Shown one piece after another: positions 15,428 to 16,285 of a DNA stretch of 16,285 bases. A program made the translations under genes and the position numbers. Under the pieces are notes generated by a model. It worked only from the letters and a program-made list of their open reading frames with translations, did no database searches and was not told the origin of the DNA. Numbering within the stretch: position 1 is the stretch's first letter; each line of letters opens with the position of its first letter. Source of the DNA: JBBIJH01 sp037446075 (GTDB lineage: Bacteria > Bacteroidota > Ignavibacteria > UBA10030 > JAHEZR01); contig JBBIJH010000052.1 of assembly GCA_037446075.1 (NCBI GenBank), positions 1 to 16,285 on the forward strand. The letters run 5' to 3'.

Positions 15428-16285
15428 ATGGGATTTGCTTATTTCGTTGATGAGCTAAAAGAAGGCCTATCGATCTCCTTCCGAGCGATCCGAGCAAATA
15501 AGATGCGTTCGGTGCTTACGACGCTTGGAATTGTGATCGGCATTGTTTCCGTGACCTTGATGGGTACCGCGATTGAGGGGCTGAACCGGGCTTTCAACAA
15601 GAGTATCTCCGCTATCGGTGCCGATGTTCTCTACGTGAACAAATTCCCTTGGTTCTCGAATCAGGAGTGGTGGACGTTCCGCAATCGGAGGGACCTGACA
15701 CTCGAACAGGCGAAGGCGTTAGAAGAGCAATCGACGCTTGCCCGAGCAGTTGCCGCAGGTGTAGGCTGGATGGCAAATGTGAAGTACGGCGGTAAATCCA
15801 CGGAGAATGTTTTTGTCAACGGCTACACGGCAGATTACATGGGAACCTCCGGTGCATCGATTCTACAGGGTCGGAATATGACTCCTGCTGAGGTGGACGG
15901 AAACCGGCCCGTTTGTGTCATTGGATATGATGTTGCAACCAACCTTTTCCCCGCCGAAGATCCAATCGGGAGGTATGTTAAAATACACGGGCATACCTAC
16001 CGCGTGGTGGGCGTCTTCGATAAGCAAGGAAGTTTCATGGGGATGATGAATCTAGACAACCGAGTTGTGATTCCCATCGGGGAGTTCTTCCGCCTGTTTG
16101 GTGTGAAGCGCTCGGTACAGATTAGCGTCAAGGCTGCAAGTCTGCAGGAACTTGAGGACACGAGAGAAGAGATCCGTGGCATACTTCGAAAAGTAAGGAA
16201 AGTTCCACCCGGGGCGCCCGATGATTTCGCTATCAATCAACAGGAGATGCTCACCCGAACGTTCGACGGCATCGCGGCGGTCATC
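15428..16285 (+). CDS. MacB/FtsX-type ABC permease, 3'-truncated by window edge
   Basis: I translated this frame directly. It starts at ATG 15428, two bases after the ATPase stop, and stays open to the last base, giving 286 residues. The N-terminal cytoplasmic stretch ends in FRAIRANKMRSVLTTLGIV, followed by the first membrane helix (about 28-48, ending VTLMGTAIEGL). The large periplasmic MacB_PCD domain then runs to about residue 275, with ISAIGADVLYV, the aromatic stretch FPWFSNQEWWTFRNRR, GRNMTPAEVDGNRPVCVIG, and DPIGRYVKI followed by VVGVF. The segment RTFDGIAAVI at the edge should be the start of the second helix of the FtsX domain. A full-length protein would have about 400-420 residues. 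It would dimerise, be driven by the adjacent ATPase, and push substrate from the periplasm through the adaptor and TolC channel. Confidence 0.93.
   Translation, partial: MGFAYFVDELKEGLSISFRAIRANKMRSVLTTLGIVIGIVSVTLMGTAIEGLNRAFNKSISAIGADVLYVNKFPWFSNQEWWTFRNRRDLTLEQAKALEEQSTLARAVAAGVGWMANVKYGGKSTENVFVNGYTADYMGTSGASILQGRNMTPAEVDGNRPVCVIGYDVATNLFPAEDPIGRYVKIHGHTYRVVGVFDKQGSFMGMMNLDNRVVIPIGEFFRLFGVKRSVQISVKAASLQELEDTREEIRGILRKVRKVPPGAPDDFAINQQEMLTRTFDGIAAVI

Noticed and set aside
1..16285. Search for tRNA, rRNA, CRISPR repeats, insertion sequences or phage genes
   Set aside because: No cloverleaf, spaced direct-repeat array, transposase or integrase motif was seen on either strand by eye.

Overview
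This 16.3 kb window is ordinary, gene-dense bacterial chromosome from a Gram-negative organism. Two beta-barrel-type exported proteins, a TolC-type outer-membrane channel and a periplasmic adaptor show that the cell has an outer membrane. The UvrA style (FIFDEPTTGLHFDDI near the C-terminus), an FbaB-type class I aldolase, a CDF transporter with a Cys-rich tail, and a split MacB-like exporter whose adaptor carries a Lys/Glu-rich insertion all suggest the Bacteroidota/Chlorobiota (FCB) group, perhaps an Ignavibacteria-like lineage. This is inference from protein style; no rRNA or other phylogenetic marker is present. Base composition looks balanced and even, and I see no mobile element, phage gene, CRISPR array, tRNA or rRNA.

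Layout. (1) 3-1787 (+): the C-terminal two thirds of the excision-repair ATPase UvrA, cut by the window edge. It is followed by a small exported barrel-like protein (1821-2360, +). (2) A 312-bp convergent gap without genes. (3) On the minus strand, a second exported barrel-like protein (2673-3413) downstream of the rRNA methyltransferase gene rlmI (3499-4713 or slightly shorter). (4) Divergent from rlmI, class I fructose-bisphosphate aldolase (4879-5844) behind a clear sigma70-like promoter with a dyad, then a CDF metal exporter (5885-6919) and a HAD phosphatase (7086-7739), which has its own promoter and a T-tracted terminator. (5) 7830-11835 (+): a tight three-gene run of a GT-C membrane glycosyltransferase, a Gfo/Idh/MocA oxidoreductase and a CCA-adding-enzyme-type nucleotidyltransferase. 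(6) 11947-16285 (+): a tripartite exporter operon in the order TolC-like channel, membrane-fusion adaptor, ABC ATPase and MacB/FtsX-type permease, the last cut by the right edge.

How the genes work together. The last four genes plausibly build one envelope-spanning pump: the permease and ATPase form a mechanotransmitting inner-membrane complex, the adaptor bridges the periplasm, and the TolC homologue gives the outer-membrane exit. The GT-C enzyme and the Gfo/Idh/MocA enzyme overlap by 16 nt and may serve surface glycan or lipid A sugar modification. The others (DNA repair, rRNA methylation, glycolysis/gluconeogenesis, metal efflux, phosphatase) are housekeeping genes.

I find no convincing undescribed system. 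The more interesting signals are regulatory. Two promoters have identical core hexamers and spacing (TTGAAA-N17-TATATT), each with its own inverted repeat. Several long hairpins sit on or next to stop codons. rlmI has an ambiguous, possibly non-canonical start next to a palindrome.
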